From a virus: a stretch of DNA of 34,869 nt. Each line of letters starts with the position of its first letter. Position 1 is the first letter of the stretch. The translations under genes and the position numbers were made by a program. Shown piece after piece: positions 1-7,732 of this stretch. The notes beneath the pieces are model-generated. The model saw only the letters and a list, made by a program, of their open reading frames with translations, was not told the DNA's origin and did not search any database. Location of the stretch: the IMG/VR virus record IMGVR_UViG_3300035703_000259, positions 1 through 34,869 of that record; one strand, 5' to 3'.

Positions 1-203
1 CCACCGGCTCTGTTGGCTGTGGCTGCGCATTAACCAGAATGTTTTCCAACAATGAAGTCGGCGGCGATACAGCAGGAACCTCATAGTTCGGTGGTGGCGC
101 GGGCTGCGCATTCACTAGAATGTTTTCCGGGAATGAAACTGGCGTTGTTATAATAGGCGTCTCATAAATTGGCTGTGGCTGTGGCTGTGGCTGTGGCTGT
201 GCT
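1..203. repeat. Left copy of the terminal overlap (short form)
   Basis: These bases are repeated at 34586-34869. The match is collinear, except that the left copy lacks one 81-base unit present on the right (from the GCATTCACTAG element to the next copy of the same element). This shows that the window is a circular or circularly permuted molecule opened inside a repeat array. The 81-base difference equals exactly 27 codons, so both forms keep the gene open. Confidence 0.93.
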
Positions 204-1015
204 TGCACGATTGTTTCGGGCAAAAGCGCGCTCGACAGTGCAGACCCAGCAGTAGAACCGATGGCTGATCCCGCAATGCTTGGCGCTGCGGACTTGATAG
301 CTGTGGCCACAATGTCACCGGCAATGCTTGGCAGGACGGAAGGCGCAATCGCGCCCAGACCCGCAGATGCCACGTTCTGTGCAGCAGTGGCCGCAATATC
401 ATCTAGGAGTGATGGCAGGTTCGGAAGCACATCTGCTGCAAGTGATGCCGTCGGGGCAACAACATCGCCACTGGGAACGCCAGCGCCAAAGACGCCTTCC
501 CCAAGTCCTGCGCCACCGCCAGCAATGGCAGCGCGAAGAAGCGTATCCTCTAGGCTACGGCCTTGGGCAACGCTTGATGCAGCGGAGCCAGCAGCAGCAG
601 GAAGGATTGTACCGAGAAGACCACCGCCGGGAATAAGGGCGGATGCAAGGATCGGAAGGCCGATATCCGCAATTACTCCCAACGCGCTTTTATTAACCTT
701 TTCATTTGCAATCGTCTTAAAATCGGATGTCCCCACTGGGACAGTCTGAATGTCCCATCCCGCCTTTTTCCCAAGTGTGTCGCTTAGACCTTTGCCAATC
801 ACCACTGCCTGCTGTGCGGCTTCAGGCCCAATGCCCTCAAACAGCACTTCTCCGCTTTTATCAACAATGCGAACAGGCTGGCTCTGTTCAACAAGCATTA
901 GATTGTTGAAGCCCTGCGATGTTGGGTTCCCCTTGTTTGACAAAGGCGCTTGCACAAGAGAATATTGTCCCGGAACGGGGATGTTTGCGCCTTCAGGCAT
1001 ATCCATTCTTGGCAT
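1..1015 (-). CDS. Repeat-containing minor virion protein, N-terminal part (cut by window end)
   Basis: This is the 5' part of a gene that continues at the right end of the window (34869 down to 33684). Its ATG overlaps the portal stop as TAATG. The joined product would be 665 aa (long form) or 638 aa (short form). The N-terminal 100 or so residues look globular. Then comes a long Ala/Gly/Ser-rich hydrophobic region (GGGLLGTILPAAAGSAASS-like), a QPQPQPQP run encoded by a ctgtgg hexanucleotide repeat, and the start of the 27-residue repeats. I do not recognise the family. Its place between portal and scaffold suggests a minor head or ejected virion protein. The hydrophobic stretches could fit membrane interaction, which is an inference only. 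Confidence 0.85.
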   Translation of the reverse strand, partial: MPRMDMPEGANIPVPGQYSLVQAPLSNKGNPTSQGFNNLMLVEQSQPVRIVDKSGEVLFEGIGPEAAQQAVVIGKGLSDTLGKKAGWDIQTVPVGTSDFKTIANEKVNKSALGVIADIGLPILASALIPGGGLLGTILPAAAGSAASSVAQGRSLEDTLLRAAIAGGGAGLGEGVFGAGVPSGDVVAPTASLAADVLPNLPSLLDDIAATAAQNVASAGLGAIAPSVLPSIAGDIVATAIKSAAPSIAGSAIGSTAGSALSSALLPETIVQAQPQPQPQPQPIYETPIITTPVSFPENILVNAQPAPPPNYEVPAVSPPTSLLENILVNAQPQPTEPV

Positions 1016-3270
1016 TACATCATTCCTTCTGGCGGGAGTGCAACTGGTGCTTCTATAGGAGCAGGGGCAGGAGCAATTGCCTGTGCGGCCTGAGCCTGTG
1101 CGGCAACAAGAGCTTTATTCACTTCAGCCTGCTGACGAAGCAATTCGCGGTCACGCTGCATCAACGCTTCAATGTTGGCAGTGTTGACCTGCGTTCCATA
1201 TTTAGCCTCAATTTCAGCAGACTTTAGCATCACTTCCGCGTCGAGCTTGTCACGTTCACGGTCATCCTTCAGCAGCATCTCTTCGCGCTGCAGTTCAAGT
1301 TCTGCGGCCTTCTTCTGGATGTCAGCCTGAATGCTCTGGGCCTGAACCTGCGCCAAAATTACCTCAGGGCTTGGCGGAGGAGGCGTCGGAGCTGGTGGCT
1401 GGAAGTTCTGCGGATTGGTGAAGAATTGCGAAACGTCCTTGAAGCCAGCAATCGCCAGCATCTGCTCCAGCGTATTGTAATAGCCACCAAGGCTGACCAG
1501 CGGATTGTTCATCGGCCCCATCTGCTGCAAGATCATTTCCTGCTTCTGGGCAATGAGATTGAGGAAGCCCATCTTCTGCTCGTCGGAGCCAGTGCCAAGA
1601 GCGACATTGACAACGACATCCATGTCAGCATCCCAGACGCGGGGGTCAATCGGCACAAACTCATTGCGCAAGCGGACCATGCGCGGCTTGTCCTGATGTT
1701 TTACCAGCAATTTCAACGACTTATCCATCAGCGTCTTGAAGCCGGTTTCGGCAAACATACGGCAGATGAGTTCGATGTGCTGCTGAGCTGCCGTCACGGT
1801 TGCGTTCACAGCCGTTGCAGTGGCTCCCATCAGAGCGTTTGCATCAAGGCCAGCAGATGCCTTGTTAATGCCCGTGCGGCTTTCCTTCACCTGATCCATA
1901 TATTCAAGCATCGGGAATGCAGCCTGAGATACGTTAGGCGTGATAAATGGCTGCACCGCGCCCTGCGACTTCATGCGGATAATGCCGCCAACCTCGGTAT
2001 TCAGCACGTCTTCAATGGACGCCTGACCTTCCACAACACCCATGCGCGGGTAGATCGACTGAGCCAAGCTATCGAGCGTGTTGCGTAGAATGGACGATTT
2101 GATGCGCTGGATGTCCATCACAACGTCTGCAACCGACATACCAAAGAACGTATGTGGCTCAGGGTCAGGGCAGAAGTCGAAGAATGGATGATCATCGACG
2201 GCTTCTTGATGCAGCAGTTTATACGCAGAGCCACCAACACAGACCTTGCGCAGTTCAGCGATACCGTCACCGTCCATGTCGACGTAGACGTAGCCCTCAA
2301 TGTAGAGAACCTTCTTTGATGCAGTGTCCGTACGCCCAGCGCCAAGGATGGTCGCCTGCGGGTTACGGTCAAACGCCTCCTGATTGCCGTCAAAGTCGTC
2401 TTGGGTTTCGTAGCCCAGCTGTTCAACTTCGCTCTGTTCGTAGCCCATCTGGACCAGCTCAGAGACGGTCAGATAGCGACGATGGCCGATGAACTCGAAG
2501 TCGTTCATGGACTTGGCCCGGCGATCAATCAGCAACTCTTCCGGCGGAAGGGCCTGCATATTGAGGCGGCCTTCTTTGGTCTTGCGCACAACGGTTGCGC
2601 TATACGTCGGCGTCTGAATGACGGTCACAATATCTTCAGGCGTCATTGCCTCAGTTTCGCCGTATTCCACCTCAACTTCACGCAGTTCGACAGTGGGATC
2701 GGACATCAGGACCATGTAGGCGTTTTCGTCCAAGCCCTCAATTTCGTAGGTCTTGACCGTTTCCTTCTCGTCCCACCAGACCTTGCCAAAACCATTCTTG
2801 CGGACAAGAGCATCCTTGAACATCGCATAGGCATGGAAGAACAGGTTATTGTCGCGTGTCAGGCAGTAGTTGACGTAATCCGTCGCCTGCTCTGCGTTCT
2901 TAACATCCTCTGGCCCATTGGGAGCAAACTCCACAACTGACGACGAGCCAAAGAATACGCGCATGACGGAAGGCATAATGGCTTGCACGGTATCGCGCAC
3001 GTCCATCGACATGGCCTGAGAGCGGCCTTCCTCTTCGTTGCCAAAGGGCTCGCCCTTGTAATACTGGCCAGCAAGAGCGCGCTCCGGGGAAACCGTGTCG
3101 TCGATATACGCCTGCGCGTCATCAATTTCGCCAGCGACGATGTTCTGCAGCTCTTCGTCTGACATCATTTCTTCGTCAGTGGCTTCGATGTCAATTTCGA
3201 TGCCGTCGTCTAGCATCATGGCATCATCGACAGCAGCGTTCGACGGTTTCGCGTTATTCCGATATGCCAT
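1015..3270 (-). CDS. Portal protein (podovirus type)
   Basis: This 751-aa protein would form the dodecameric head-to-tail connector through which DNA is packaged and ejected. It lies downstream of terL and three small genes and upstream of head genes, as expected for a portal. The N-terminus is very acidic. A segment around residues 85-180 (DTVQAIMPSVMRVFFGSS, then DYVNYCLTRDNN and KVWWDE) resembles portals of P22/SU10-like podoviruses. The centre contains the typical RRYLTVSEL and LRNTLDSLAQSIYPRMGVVEGQ region. The C-terminal 130 residues are proline-rich and then a long charged coiled coil, and end Ala/Pro-rich. The length (about 750 aa) suits the large podoviral portals with an extended C-terminal barrel. 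The stop overlaps the next ATG by one base. Confidence 0.9.
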   Translation of the reverse strand: MAYRNNAKPSNAAVDDAMMLDDGIEIDIEATDEEMMSDEELQNIVAGEIDDAQAYIDDTVSPERALAGQYYKGEPFGNEEEGRSQAMSMDVRDTVQAIMPSVMRVFFGSSSVVEFAPNGPEDVKNAEQATDYVNYCLTRDNNLFFHAYAMFKDALVRKNGFGKVWWDEKETVKTYEIEGLDENAYMVLMSDPTVELREVEVEYGETEAMTPEDIVTVIQTPTYSATVVRKTKEGRLNMQALPPEELLIDRRAKSMNDFEFIGHRRYLTVSELVQMGYEQSEVEQLGYETQDDFDGNQEAFDRNPQATILGAGRTDTASKKVLYIEGYVYVDMDGDGIAELRKVCVGGSAYKLLHQEAVDDHPFFDFCPDPEPHTFFGMSVADVVMDIQRIKSSILRNTLDSLAQSIYPRMGVVEGQASIEDVLNTEVGGIIRMKSQGAVQPFITPNVSQAAFPMLEYMDQVKESRTGINKASAGLDANALMGATATAVNATVTAAQQHIELICRMFAETGFKTLMDKSLKLLVKHQDKPRMVRLRNEFVPIDPRVWDADMDVVVNVALGTGSDEQKMGFLNLIAQKQEMILQQMGPMNNPLVSLGGYYNTLEQMLAIAGFKDVSQFFTNPQNFQPPAPTPPPPSPEVILAQVQAQSIQADIQKKAAELELQREEMLLKDDRERDKLDAEVMLKSAEIEAKYGTQVNTANIEALMQRDRELLRQQAEVNKALVAAQAQAAQAIAPAPAPIEAPVALPPEGMM

Positions 3271-3279
3271 AGTCTTACC

Positions 3280-3456
3280 TTACTTCTTTTTCGACTTGCC
3301 AGCTTCAGACAATGCGATTGCAATAGCCTGCTTGCGGCTCTTAGCCATAGGAGCCTTGGCCGGTCCCTTGGGGTTTACACCAGCGTGAAGGGTGCCGCGC
3401 TTGTACTCACCCATGATTTTGCCAATCTTCTTGGCCGCTGCGCTTAGCTTTTTCAT
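3280..3456 (-). CDS. Small basic phage protein, DUF6496-like (58 aa)
   Basis: The protein starts MKKLSAAAKKIGKIMGEYK, carries GTLHAG in the middle and ends in a basic tail after RKQAIAIALSEA. The last motif is typical of the DUF6496 family found in many phage genomes beside terminase or portal genes. The chosen ATG at 3456 has an AAGGAAAATGAT ribosome-binding region. A longer frame opening upstream at 3603 would overlap the neighbouring gene almost fully and is rejected. The role is unknown; the strong positive charge would fit DNA or capsid binding, which is an inference. Confidence 0.8.
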   Translation of the reverse strand: MKKLSAAAKKIGKIMGEYKRGTLHAGVNPKGPAKAPMAKSRKQAIAIALSEAGKSKKK

Positions 3457-3457
3457 A

Positions 3458-3619
3458 TCATTTTCCTTTTGGCTTGGCATTCTTAGCAGTTTTTGCAGCA
3501 GCCTTAAATGCCGCCGCGCTGGGAGCGCCCTTCGTCCCCGGCTTACGCATCTTCTCACCAGAGCCAGCTTTGATCCGCTCCCGCTTCGCGTGAATTGCAG
3601 CATAAAGGCCCATCTTCAT
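3458..3619 (-). CDS. Small basic phage protein (53 aa) near terminase
   Basis: The protein begins MKMGLYAAIHAKRERIKAGS, continues with EKMRKPGTKGAP and ends in an Ala/Lys-rich tail. Short proteins with the GLYA-I-AKR-RI-AGSGEKMRKPG signature are common in phage structural operons. Their function is unknown. The ATG overlaps the stop of the 100-aa gene as ATGA, and the stop lies 2 bases before the next ATG, so it is translationally coupled on both sides. Assignment rests on the recognisable signature and tight packing. Confidence 0.8.
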   Translation of the reverse strand: MKMGLYAAIHAKRERIKAGSGEKMRKPGTKGAPSAAAFKAAAKTAKNAKPKGK

Positions 3620-3918
3620 TTGGACTTCCCCTTGTTGCGGGCGGAGATTGCTTTGGACTTGGCTTTCGCGTCTGCTTTAGATGACGCACCCCACGCTTGC
3701 AGCGAAAGGAGGAGGCGAGTTGGTCGGCCCTTCTCGTCACGCTCCGGCCCCGGCATTCCACCCATACGCGCTAAGAATGACGCCCTCCGTGGATTGTCGC
3801 CAGACTTAACCGGCGCTTTCAAGTTCATCCCTTCAGCTTTGGCAGACGCACGACCTTTGGCGTTCAAACCGCCAGACGCCGACTTCCCTTCCTTGCGCTG
3901 CCATGCAGGAGACTTCAT
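3616..3918 (-). CDS. Conserved phage protein, DUF6321-like (100 aa)
   Basis: This highly basic 100-aa protein contains WQRKEGKSASGGLNAKGRAS, then LKAPVKSGDNPRRASFLARM, MPGPERDEKGRPTRL and a C-terminal LSLQAWGASSKADAKAK region. This arrangement matches the DUF6321 family as I recall it, commonly encoded next to large terminase genes of podoviruses. Function is unknown. The ATG overlaps the terL stop as TAATG and its own stop overlaps the next gene as ATGA, so it belongs to the packaging operon. Confidence 0.85.
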   Translation of the reverse strand: MKSPAWQRKEGKSASGGLNAKGRASAKAEGMNLKAPVKSGDNPRRASFLARMGGMPGPERDEKGRPTRLLLSLQAWGASSKADAKAKSKAISARNKGKSK

Positions 3919-5183
3919 TAAACGATACCACGTATATTTCGCCTGATAGGCGTATAACCCATTTGCTCTCTGTGCGCTATGGCAAAGTATCTGGCTGCGT
4001 CGGCATAGTGACTGGTCCAGTCATGGAACGGATGCGTCTGAAACTCTTGGCGCTTTTCATCATAATTGCGGCGATACATCCGCAAGGCTTCGATCCCCTG
4101 CTTGCAAGCCGTCTTGTCAAACCACGAACGAGGCAGGAGCATACGCAACGCTTGAATACCGTCCATAATGTCCATGCGTGGCGCGACTTCGATGTTGCGA
4201 AGCCCAAGTTCGCTCAACACTTCAAGGCGGCTCTTGCCTGTCCCCAGTTCACGGACGCGCACGTCATGTGGAAGATAGTGATTGCCCCAAACGTAAGGCT
4301 TGTCCTGTAGCTGCTTGACATACCAGTCGAGCGCAACGCCTTCACCCTTCAGGCAGTCAATCCAACGTGTCTCGCCGCCATGCGCTTGGACGAACCAGAT
4401 CACCGTGCTGTCAGACATACCCAAGTCCCATGCGGTATGCACTGGAAGGGCTGGGTCATATGGAACGCTTGTGATGCGATTGGAGGCTTCCATCTCGCTA
4501 AACTCTTTGCCGTAATACGCTCCACGAACAGCGGCTTCAAAGCTGCACTCGTATTCCTGCGCGTATTCGTCCTCGCTCATCATCCGTCGAGCGTCTGTCA
4601 GTTCCTTGTCGTCCAGCAGGCCAGTCTCAGAAGCCTTTAGCATCAGGCGCGACCAGTCTTCGTCTTCCTCCGCGTTCTGCCACAGGTCGAAGAAGACGTT
4701 CTTACCCTTTGGCGTCCCAATGAAGATGGCCCAACCCTTACGGTCAGACAACGCTGGGCGGATCACCTGCGTCCAGACTGTTGGGTTCATGTCTCCAAAT
4801 TCGTCGAGGACAACGCCGTCGAGATAGATACCACGAAGCCGATCGGGATTGTCAGCGCCATAGACGCGAATGCGCGCCTTATTTGGCAGCTCTACCCACA
4901 GCTCGCTCTCGTTGATCTTTACGCCCGGAAGGAAGGCGACAGCTTCCTTGATGTATGTCCAAGCGATGTCTTTGGCTTGGTTCAGCTGTGGGGCGATATA
5001 AGCAAAGCGCGGGCTGCTGAGTTTGCAAGCAAGCGCACGACGCACAATCTCGTTGACGCAGGCAACAGTCTTACCGGCACGACGATGTGCAACGGTAATC
5101 ATCCATCGTGTTTTACGCTTGTGGAGCGGAAGAAACTGTTCCCGCGCCCTATACGGACTGATTAGGTCAATCGTCCGCGTCAT
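3918..5183 (-). CDS. terL: Terminase large subunit
   Basis: This is the ATPase-nuclease motor that cuts and packages phage DNA into the prohead. With the ATG at 5183 the protein is 421 aa. It shows Walker A HRRAGKT at residues 33-39, Walker B VVLDE at 124-128, the coupling motif GTPKG at 156-160, and RNaseH-fold nuclease acidic residues at D253 (WDLGMSD), D388 (HDWTS) and D395 (YADAARYF). A start at 5264 is also open but would lie deep inside terS. The ATG at 5183 gives a 17-base overlap with terS and the usual N-terminus. The Terminase_6-like layout fits headful packaging, consistent with the permuted window ends. Packaging mode is inferred, not shown. Confidence 0.95.
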   Translation of the reverse strand: MTRTIDLISPYRAREQFLPLHKRKTRWMITVAHRRAGKTVACVNEIVRRALACKLSSPRFAYIAPQLNQAKDIAWTYIKEAVAFLPGVKINESELWVELPNKARIRVYGADNPDRLRGIYLDGVVLDEFGDMNPTVWTQVIRPALSDRKGWAIFIGTPKGKNVFFDLWQNAEEDEDWSRLMLKASETGLLDDKELTDARRMMSEDEYAQEYECSFEAAVRGAYYGKEFSEMEASNRITSVPYDPALPVHTAWDLGMSDSTVIWFVQAHGGETRWIDCLKGEGVALDWYVKQLQDKPYVWGNHYLPHDVRVRELGTGKSRLEVLSELGLRNIEVAPRMDIMDGIQALRMLLPRSWFDKTACKQGIEALRMYRRNYDEKRQEFQTHPFHDWTSHYADAARYFAIAHREQMGYTPIRRNIRGIV

Positions 5184-5553
5184 TGTCCAAGCCGGGATAA
5201 TGCACGATGCCGATGTTTCCTTCGACGTGGAGCTTAGAAGGCTCATTGTAGCCGTGCATTGCATTTAGCTCTTTGACGGCTGCAACCTTAACGCTTCCTG
5301 CGCCAGTTTCGTATGTTTCCTTGAGCGCCCTTACAGACATCTCACGGGTCCATAGAACCTTCTCTGATAGAGCCTCTTTTAGCTCCCTCACTCTTTCCGC
5401 GACCTTGCCGTCACTCATTAGCACAGATGCTTTCGAGTAAATGGTGTTGTCGGCCATTCCTTCAGCGTCATATGCAGACCGATAAGCGTCGGCCTGTGTC
5501 ATGCCGTCAGCGATGGCCTGAGCAAATGCTTCCTGTTTAAATGTCAATTTCAT
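5167..5553 (-). CDS. terS: Terminase small subunit
   Basis: This 128-aa protein should recognise phage DNA for packaging and hand it to TerL. It begins MKLTFKQEAFAQAIADGMTQ with ADAYRSAYDAEGM following, a helix-turn-helix typical of Terminase_2-type small subunits. A central helical region (VRELKEALSEKVLWTREM) suits oligomerisation. It is the first gene behind a strong promoter (5587-5615), with GGGAG about ten bases before the ATG, and overlaps terL by 17 bases. The gene therefore opens the late operon. Confidence 0.9.
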   Translation of the reverse strand: MKLTFKQEAFAQAIADGMTQADAYRSAYDAEGMADNTIYSKASVLMSDGKVAERVRELKEALSEKVLWTREMSVRALKETYETGAGSVKVAAVKELNAMHGYNEPSKLHVEGNIGIVHYPGLDNDADD

Positions 5554-5586
5554 ATCAGGCTTATACTCCCGTTTCGCCTGAAATGC

Positions 5587-5615
5587 TATTTAGGCTTTGG
5601 ACCATGTTTTGTCAA
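5587..5615 (-). promoter_or_regulatory. Sigma70-like promoter of the late operon
   Basis: On the minus strand, TTGACA (5615-5610) and TAAATA (5592-5587) are separated by exactly 17 bases, a near-consensus housekeeping promoter. Transcription would start a few bases before the terS leader, about 30 bases upstream of its ATG. The -35 box lies inside the last codons of the preceding 60-aa gene. This marks the boundary between the small-gene block and the packaging/structural genes. Confidence 0.82.
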
Positions 5616-5794
5616 AGCAGCTCCCCCACATAATCCAGCAGTCGCTTCACCGCCTTGATGTCCTTCTTATACGTCTTCTCATCCTCTGGATGGACGTAAT
5701 CATGGGCAAGATTGCTTTCGAGGATTTGCAGCGTGTCCTTAAGCCATTCGCGCACAAGACCGTCGAGCATGGAAGGGTCGATCTCGATCATCAT
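5612..5794 (-). CDS. Hypothetical protein (60 aa)
   Basis: The product is an acidic, helical protein (MMIEIDPSMLDGLVREWLKD, then ILESNLAHDY and KTYKKDIKAVKRLLDYVGEL). I recognise only its resemblance to small phage proteins encoded near terminases. It starts 2 bases after the stop of the 59-aa gene, with GAGCGCGACTGAG upstream as a possible ribosome site. Its stop overlaps the -35 box of the late promoter, so it is the last gene of the leftward early block. Confidence 0.7.
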   Translation of the reverse strand: MMIEIDPSMLDGLVREWLKDTLQILESNLAHDYVHPEDEKTYKKDIKAVKRLLDYVGELL

Positions 5795-5795
5795 C

Positions 5796-5975
5796 TCAGT
5801 CGCGCTCCAGCTTACGCATGGATTTCACGAAGCGCCCGGTCTTGGGGTCGCGGTCAACCAGCGTGTCATATTCCTCTTGCAGTTCTTCCAGCTTGCGCTT
5901 CATCCCTGCGTTGGCGATGATAAAGCTAGTGGCCGCGCCCAGCACGAACCCTCCGATGGCGTAAATCTCACTCAT
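5796..5975 (-). CDS. Small single-pass membrane protein (59 aa)
   Basis: The chosen start (MSEIYAIGGFVLGAATSF) overlaps the previous stop as ATGA and follows a GAGGAGAGAC ribosome site. Residues 4-24 form one membrane segment, followed by a charged helix (KRKLEELQEEYDTL) and a basic tail. The frame can be extended to 6002, but that start has no ribosome site and would overlap further. Function is unknown; it resembles small phage inner-membrane proteins with a cytoplasmic coiled coil. Confidence 0.75.
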   Translation of the reverse strand: MSEIYAIGGFVLGAATSFIIANAGMKRKLEELQEEYDTLVDRDPKTGRFVKSMRKLERD

Positions 5976-6097
5976 ATCAGTCTCTCCTCTATCTTGCCGC
6001 ACTTGAAGCAGCGTCGCTGTTGATACTCGCGCACGTAAAGGCGCTCCCTCTGGTATGTCTCAGACCAGCGCGACCAGTCGTGGAACCAGCACCTCAC
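5972..6097 (-). CDS. Small Cys/Trp-rich zinc-finger-like protein (41 aa, GTG start)
   Basis: The protein reads MRCWFHDWSRWSETY and ends with QQRRCFKCGKIEERLI. The CWFHDWS...W start and a terminal C-x2-C motif are typical of a small protein seen in many phages. CxxC with the N-terminal Cys and His could bind one zinc ion. The GTG overlaps the stop of the upstream membrane protein as GTGA. A longer frame from 6220 would lie inside the neighbour in another frame and lacks the family-like N-terminus. Confidence 0.75.
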   Translation of the reverse strand: MRCWFHDWSRWSETYQRERLYVREYQQRRCFKCGKIEERLI

Positions 6098-6261
6098 AGC
6101 ATCATCCCCAACAGCACGATGCCGGTCACCAGTGCGCCGAAGAAGATCAGCACGCAGATGATATGGATCACGTCCGCAAGTGCGCCGTCGATCTCCGACG
6201 TGATGCGACCGACAAGCCACGACAGCGCGAAGACCACGAAGGTTATTCCGAATGCGCTCAT
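6094..6261 (-). CDS. Small two-pass membrane protein (55 aa)
   Basis: Two hydrophobic segments are visible: residues 4-17 (FGITFVVFALSWLV) and 31-54 (VIHIICVLIFFGALVTGIVL). A short charged loop (GRITSEID) lies between them. It overlaps its upstream neighbour as ATGA and its downstream neighbour as GTGA. I do not recognise a family. Its position far from the endolysin makes a holin role less likely than for the 26.6-27.5 kb cassette. Confidence 0.75.
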   Translation of the reverse strand: MSAFGITFVVFALSWLVGRITSEIDGALADVIHIICVLIFFGALVTGIVLLGMML

Positions 6262-6524
6262 TTCAAATGCTCCTTTGCTTCGACGGCGTCGGCCACATCG
6301 TATTGCGTCATGTTAACCTCAGGCCCAATGTTCCACAGATACGCCACGATCTTGGCGCGCTCCTCTGCTGCTGCTAAATCCATCGCGCACTTGTGGCAGT
6401 AAACCGCCTCGACCGTGCAGGGGACAAAGCCTTCGCCAGCAACGCACTGTTCATCTGCATATTCAACGCAGACGCCAAGGCATCCATCTTCAGCCTCATG
6501 ACCGCATGATAGGTGTATCGTCAT
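6258..6524 (-). CDS. Cys/His-rich hypothetical protein (88 aa)
   Basis: The N-terminal half is rich in possible zinc ligands: CGH at 7-9, then C15, C19, C27, C36 and a CHKC cluster at 43-46. The C-terminal half is an acidic helix (AAAEERAKIVAYLW...). The ATG overlaps the upstream stop within the duplicated junction AGGAAAGGCAGAGCAATGA, whose AGGAAAGG serves as ribosome site. Function is unknown; a small zinc-binding regulator is possible but unproven. Confidence 0.75.
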   Translation of the reverse strand: MTIHLSCGHEAEDGCLGVCVEYADEQCVAGEGFVPCTVEAVYCHKCAMDLAAAEERAKIVAYLWNIGPEVNMTQYDVADAVEAKEHLK

Positions 6525-6546
6525 TGCTCTGCCTTTCCTGCTAGGG
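6521..6546 (-). repeat. Duplicated gene-junction cassette, copy 2
   Basis: This is identical over 26 bases to 6955-6980 and has the same role at the next gene boundary. The downstream genes differ (a coiled-coil protein versus a Cys/His-rich protein), so the junction is conserved where the gene that follows is not. Confidence 0.9.
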
Positions 6547-6958
6547 CTGCGCGGGCGATGTCAGACTGGTGAGAGCCTAGCGAAAAATCACCGCTAAGGT
6601 CCGTCCGCAATCGGGCGATCCGCTCCAACGCCTCACGCAGCCGCTCAACATCCATCATCGCGCAATCGTAATCGACCTTCCATTGCTCAATCTCTGTCGT
6701 AAGGATTGCGTTAGCCTCTCTTTCGCTATCCAACGACAAAACGGCTTGATGCCATTCCCGCTTTTGCTTGCGCAAAATGTTGATCTCTGTATCTTCATTA
6801 GCTTGTAGCGTCCGCACTGCTGAGGCTTGGATTTTTATGGCCTTCTTCAACCGCTCAATCTCTGCTGCCTGCTCCTCAATATGGGCCTTCGCAGTGCGGG
6901 GGAGACAAACTTCGCTGGAGCAAGGACAGTCCAGCCACTCAAGTAGATCGTCGCTCAT
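6521..6958 (-). CDS. Coiled-coil accessory protein ending LAGKAEQ (145 aa)
   Basis: The start MSDDLLEWLDCPC is chosen because its ATG overlaps the preceding stop as ATGA inside the duplicated junction at 6955-6980. The next region, EEQAAEIERLKKAI, begins a long coiled coil running to about residue 115. The last part ends ALAGKAEQ, identical to the end of the upstream gene. The shared QAAEIERL element links it to the 153-aa and 107-aa neighbours, a family reminiscent of Ea22/Ead-like early phage proteins. Function is unknown. Confidence 0.78.
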   Translation of the reverse strand: MSDDLLEWLDCPCSSEVCLPRTAKAHIEEQAAEIERLKKAIKIQASAVRTLQANEDTEINILRKQKREWHQAVLSLDSEREANAILTTEIEQWKVDYDCAMMDVERLREALERIARLRTDLSGDFSLGSHQSDIARAALAGKAEQ

Positions 6959-6980
6959 TGCTCTGCCTTTCCTGCTAGGG
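6955..6980 (-). repeat. Duplicated gene-junction cassette, copy 1
   Basis: On the minus strand this 26-base sequence, ending AGGAAAGGCAGAGCAATGA, is identical to that at 6521-6546. It encodes the last residues (LAGKAEQ) of one gene, its stop, the ribosome site (AGGAAAGG) and the ATG of the next gene. It is thus a complete coupling module. Confidence 0.9.
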
Positions 6981-7416
6981 AGTGCCATGCCTGCCACGCT
7001 TCCGTATAGCCGCAGTTACAAGGCCCCCTTGCCCATCCCCTGACGCAATCACAGGCGTCTTCGTGACCTGCGTAGAACCCTAGATCATTGCCAGCCTCAC
7101 GCAGCCGCTCGTTCTCTGCCCGCAGCATGTGATGGTGCGCGTCCTCTGCCGCCTTCCAGCTTTTGAGTTCTTCAATCTCCGCCGCTTGGGCTTCGATACG
7201 GTTGGATAGGTGGGCGATCTTTGTCGCCTCCCATGCGCTTGGAGAGAATTGGGCCGCCTCATCCTCGTGGACGGCATAATTCACCCCGTCGATAGCATCG
7301 CTTTGCAAATACCTCCCTGCCTCGGCTTTGATAGCCGTGTAGCCCGCGTTTTCGGGTCGGTAATACAGGCCGCGCTTAACAAGCAGATACCGGCGCTCAA
7401 CCAGTTTGTCAGTCAT
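6955..7416 (-). CDS. Coiled-coil accessory protein ending LAGKAEQ (153 aa)
   Basis: The chosen start (MTDKLVERRYLLVKRGLYYR) overlaps the stop of the 107-aa gene by a few bases; the frame is open further upstream to 7602 but that part is antisense-like filler. The N-terminal 70 residues resemble phage proteins of the form LLVKRGLYYRP-N-GYT. Then comes RIEAQAAEIEELKSWKAAED, a coiled coil, and a Cys-rich segment (CDCVRGWARGPCNCGY). It shares the terminal LAGKAEQ and a 26-base junction with the next gene, indicating duplication. Function is unknown. Confidence 0.78.
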   Translation of the reverse strand: MTDKLVERRYLLVKRGLYYRPENAGYTAIKAEAGRYLQSDAIDGVNYAVHEDEAAQFSPSAWEATKIAHLSNRIEAQAAEIEELKSWKAAEDAHHHMLRAENERLREAGNDLGFYAGHEDACDCVRGWARGPCNCGYTEAWQAWHSLAGKAEQ

Positions 7417-7732
7417 GTGCGTCATCCTGTGCATATTGGTCGCGGACGGAATACCAATCGTAACCAGAGCCATCCTCATATTTGGGGATGTTAAACCCCT
7501 CGGCAAGTTCATCGCTGGCGGCCTCCCAAGCGGTATCGTCTCGGCAACAAGAGCAACCAGCAGCGCAATACAGTTTGGCAACCAAGCCCCGCAGCCGCTC
7601 AATCTCTGCCGCTTGGGCTTCGACCTTGATCTTGGCCTGCTCCATCACCTCAGAGGCGCGCTCCACGTCATTGACGATGGAGACGTACTCGCACTCGTAA
7701 CCGAAGGCGGGGCAGCGTCCGTACTCGGTCAT
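7409..7732 (-). CDS. Coiled-coil/Cys-rich accessory protein (107 aa)
   Basis: The protein starts MTEYGRCPAFGYECEY, with an early Cys pair. Residues 25-50 are a coiled coil with EAQAAEIERLRGLV, shared with the two genes that follow. A Cys cluster (CAAGCSCC) and an acidic C-terminus complete it. The ATG overlaps the stop of the 58-aa gene within the repeated junction AAGAGGGGTTTGGGAAATGA. Function is unknown; it is one of three paralogue-like proteins in a row. Confidence 0.77.
   Translation of the reverse strand: MTEYGRCPAFGYECEYVSIVNDVERASEVMEQAKIKVEAQAAEIERLRGLVAKLYCAAGCSCCRDDTAWEAASDELAEGFNIPKYEDGSGYDWYSVRDQYAQDDAHD

Noticed and set aside
171-203. GGCTGT/GTGGCT hexanucleotide run as a regulatory or recombination signal
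   Set aside because: It encodes QPQPQPQP in the virion protein and looks like simple coding low complexity; it happens to lie at the window join because both ends of the overlap stop there.
1426-2940. Two long plus-strand frames opposite the portal gene
   Set aside because: Antisense to a well-supported portal; His/Arg/Leu-rich composition and no ribosome site. Treated as shadows.
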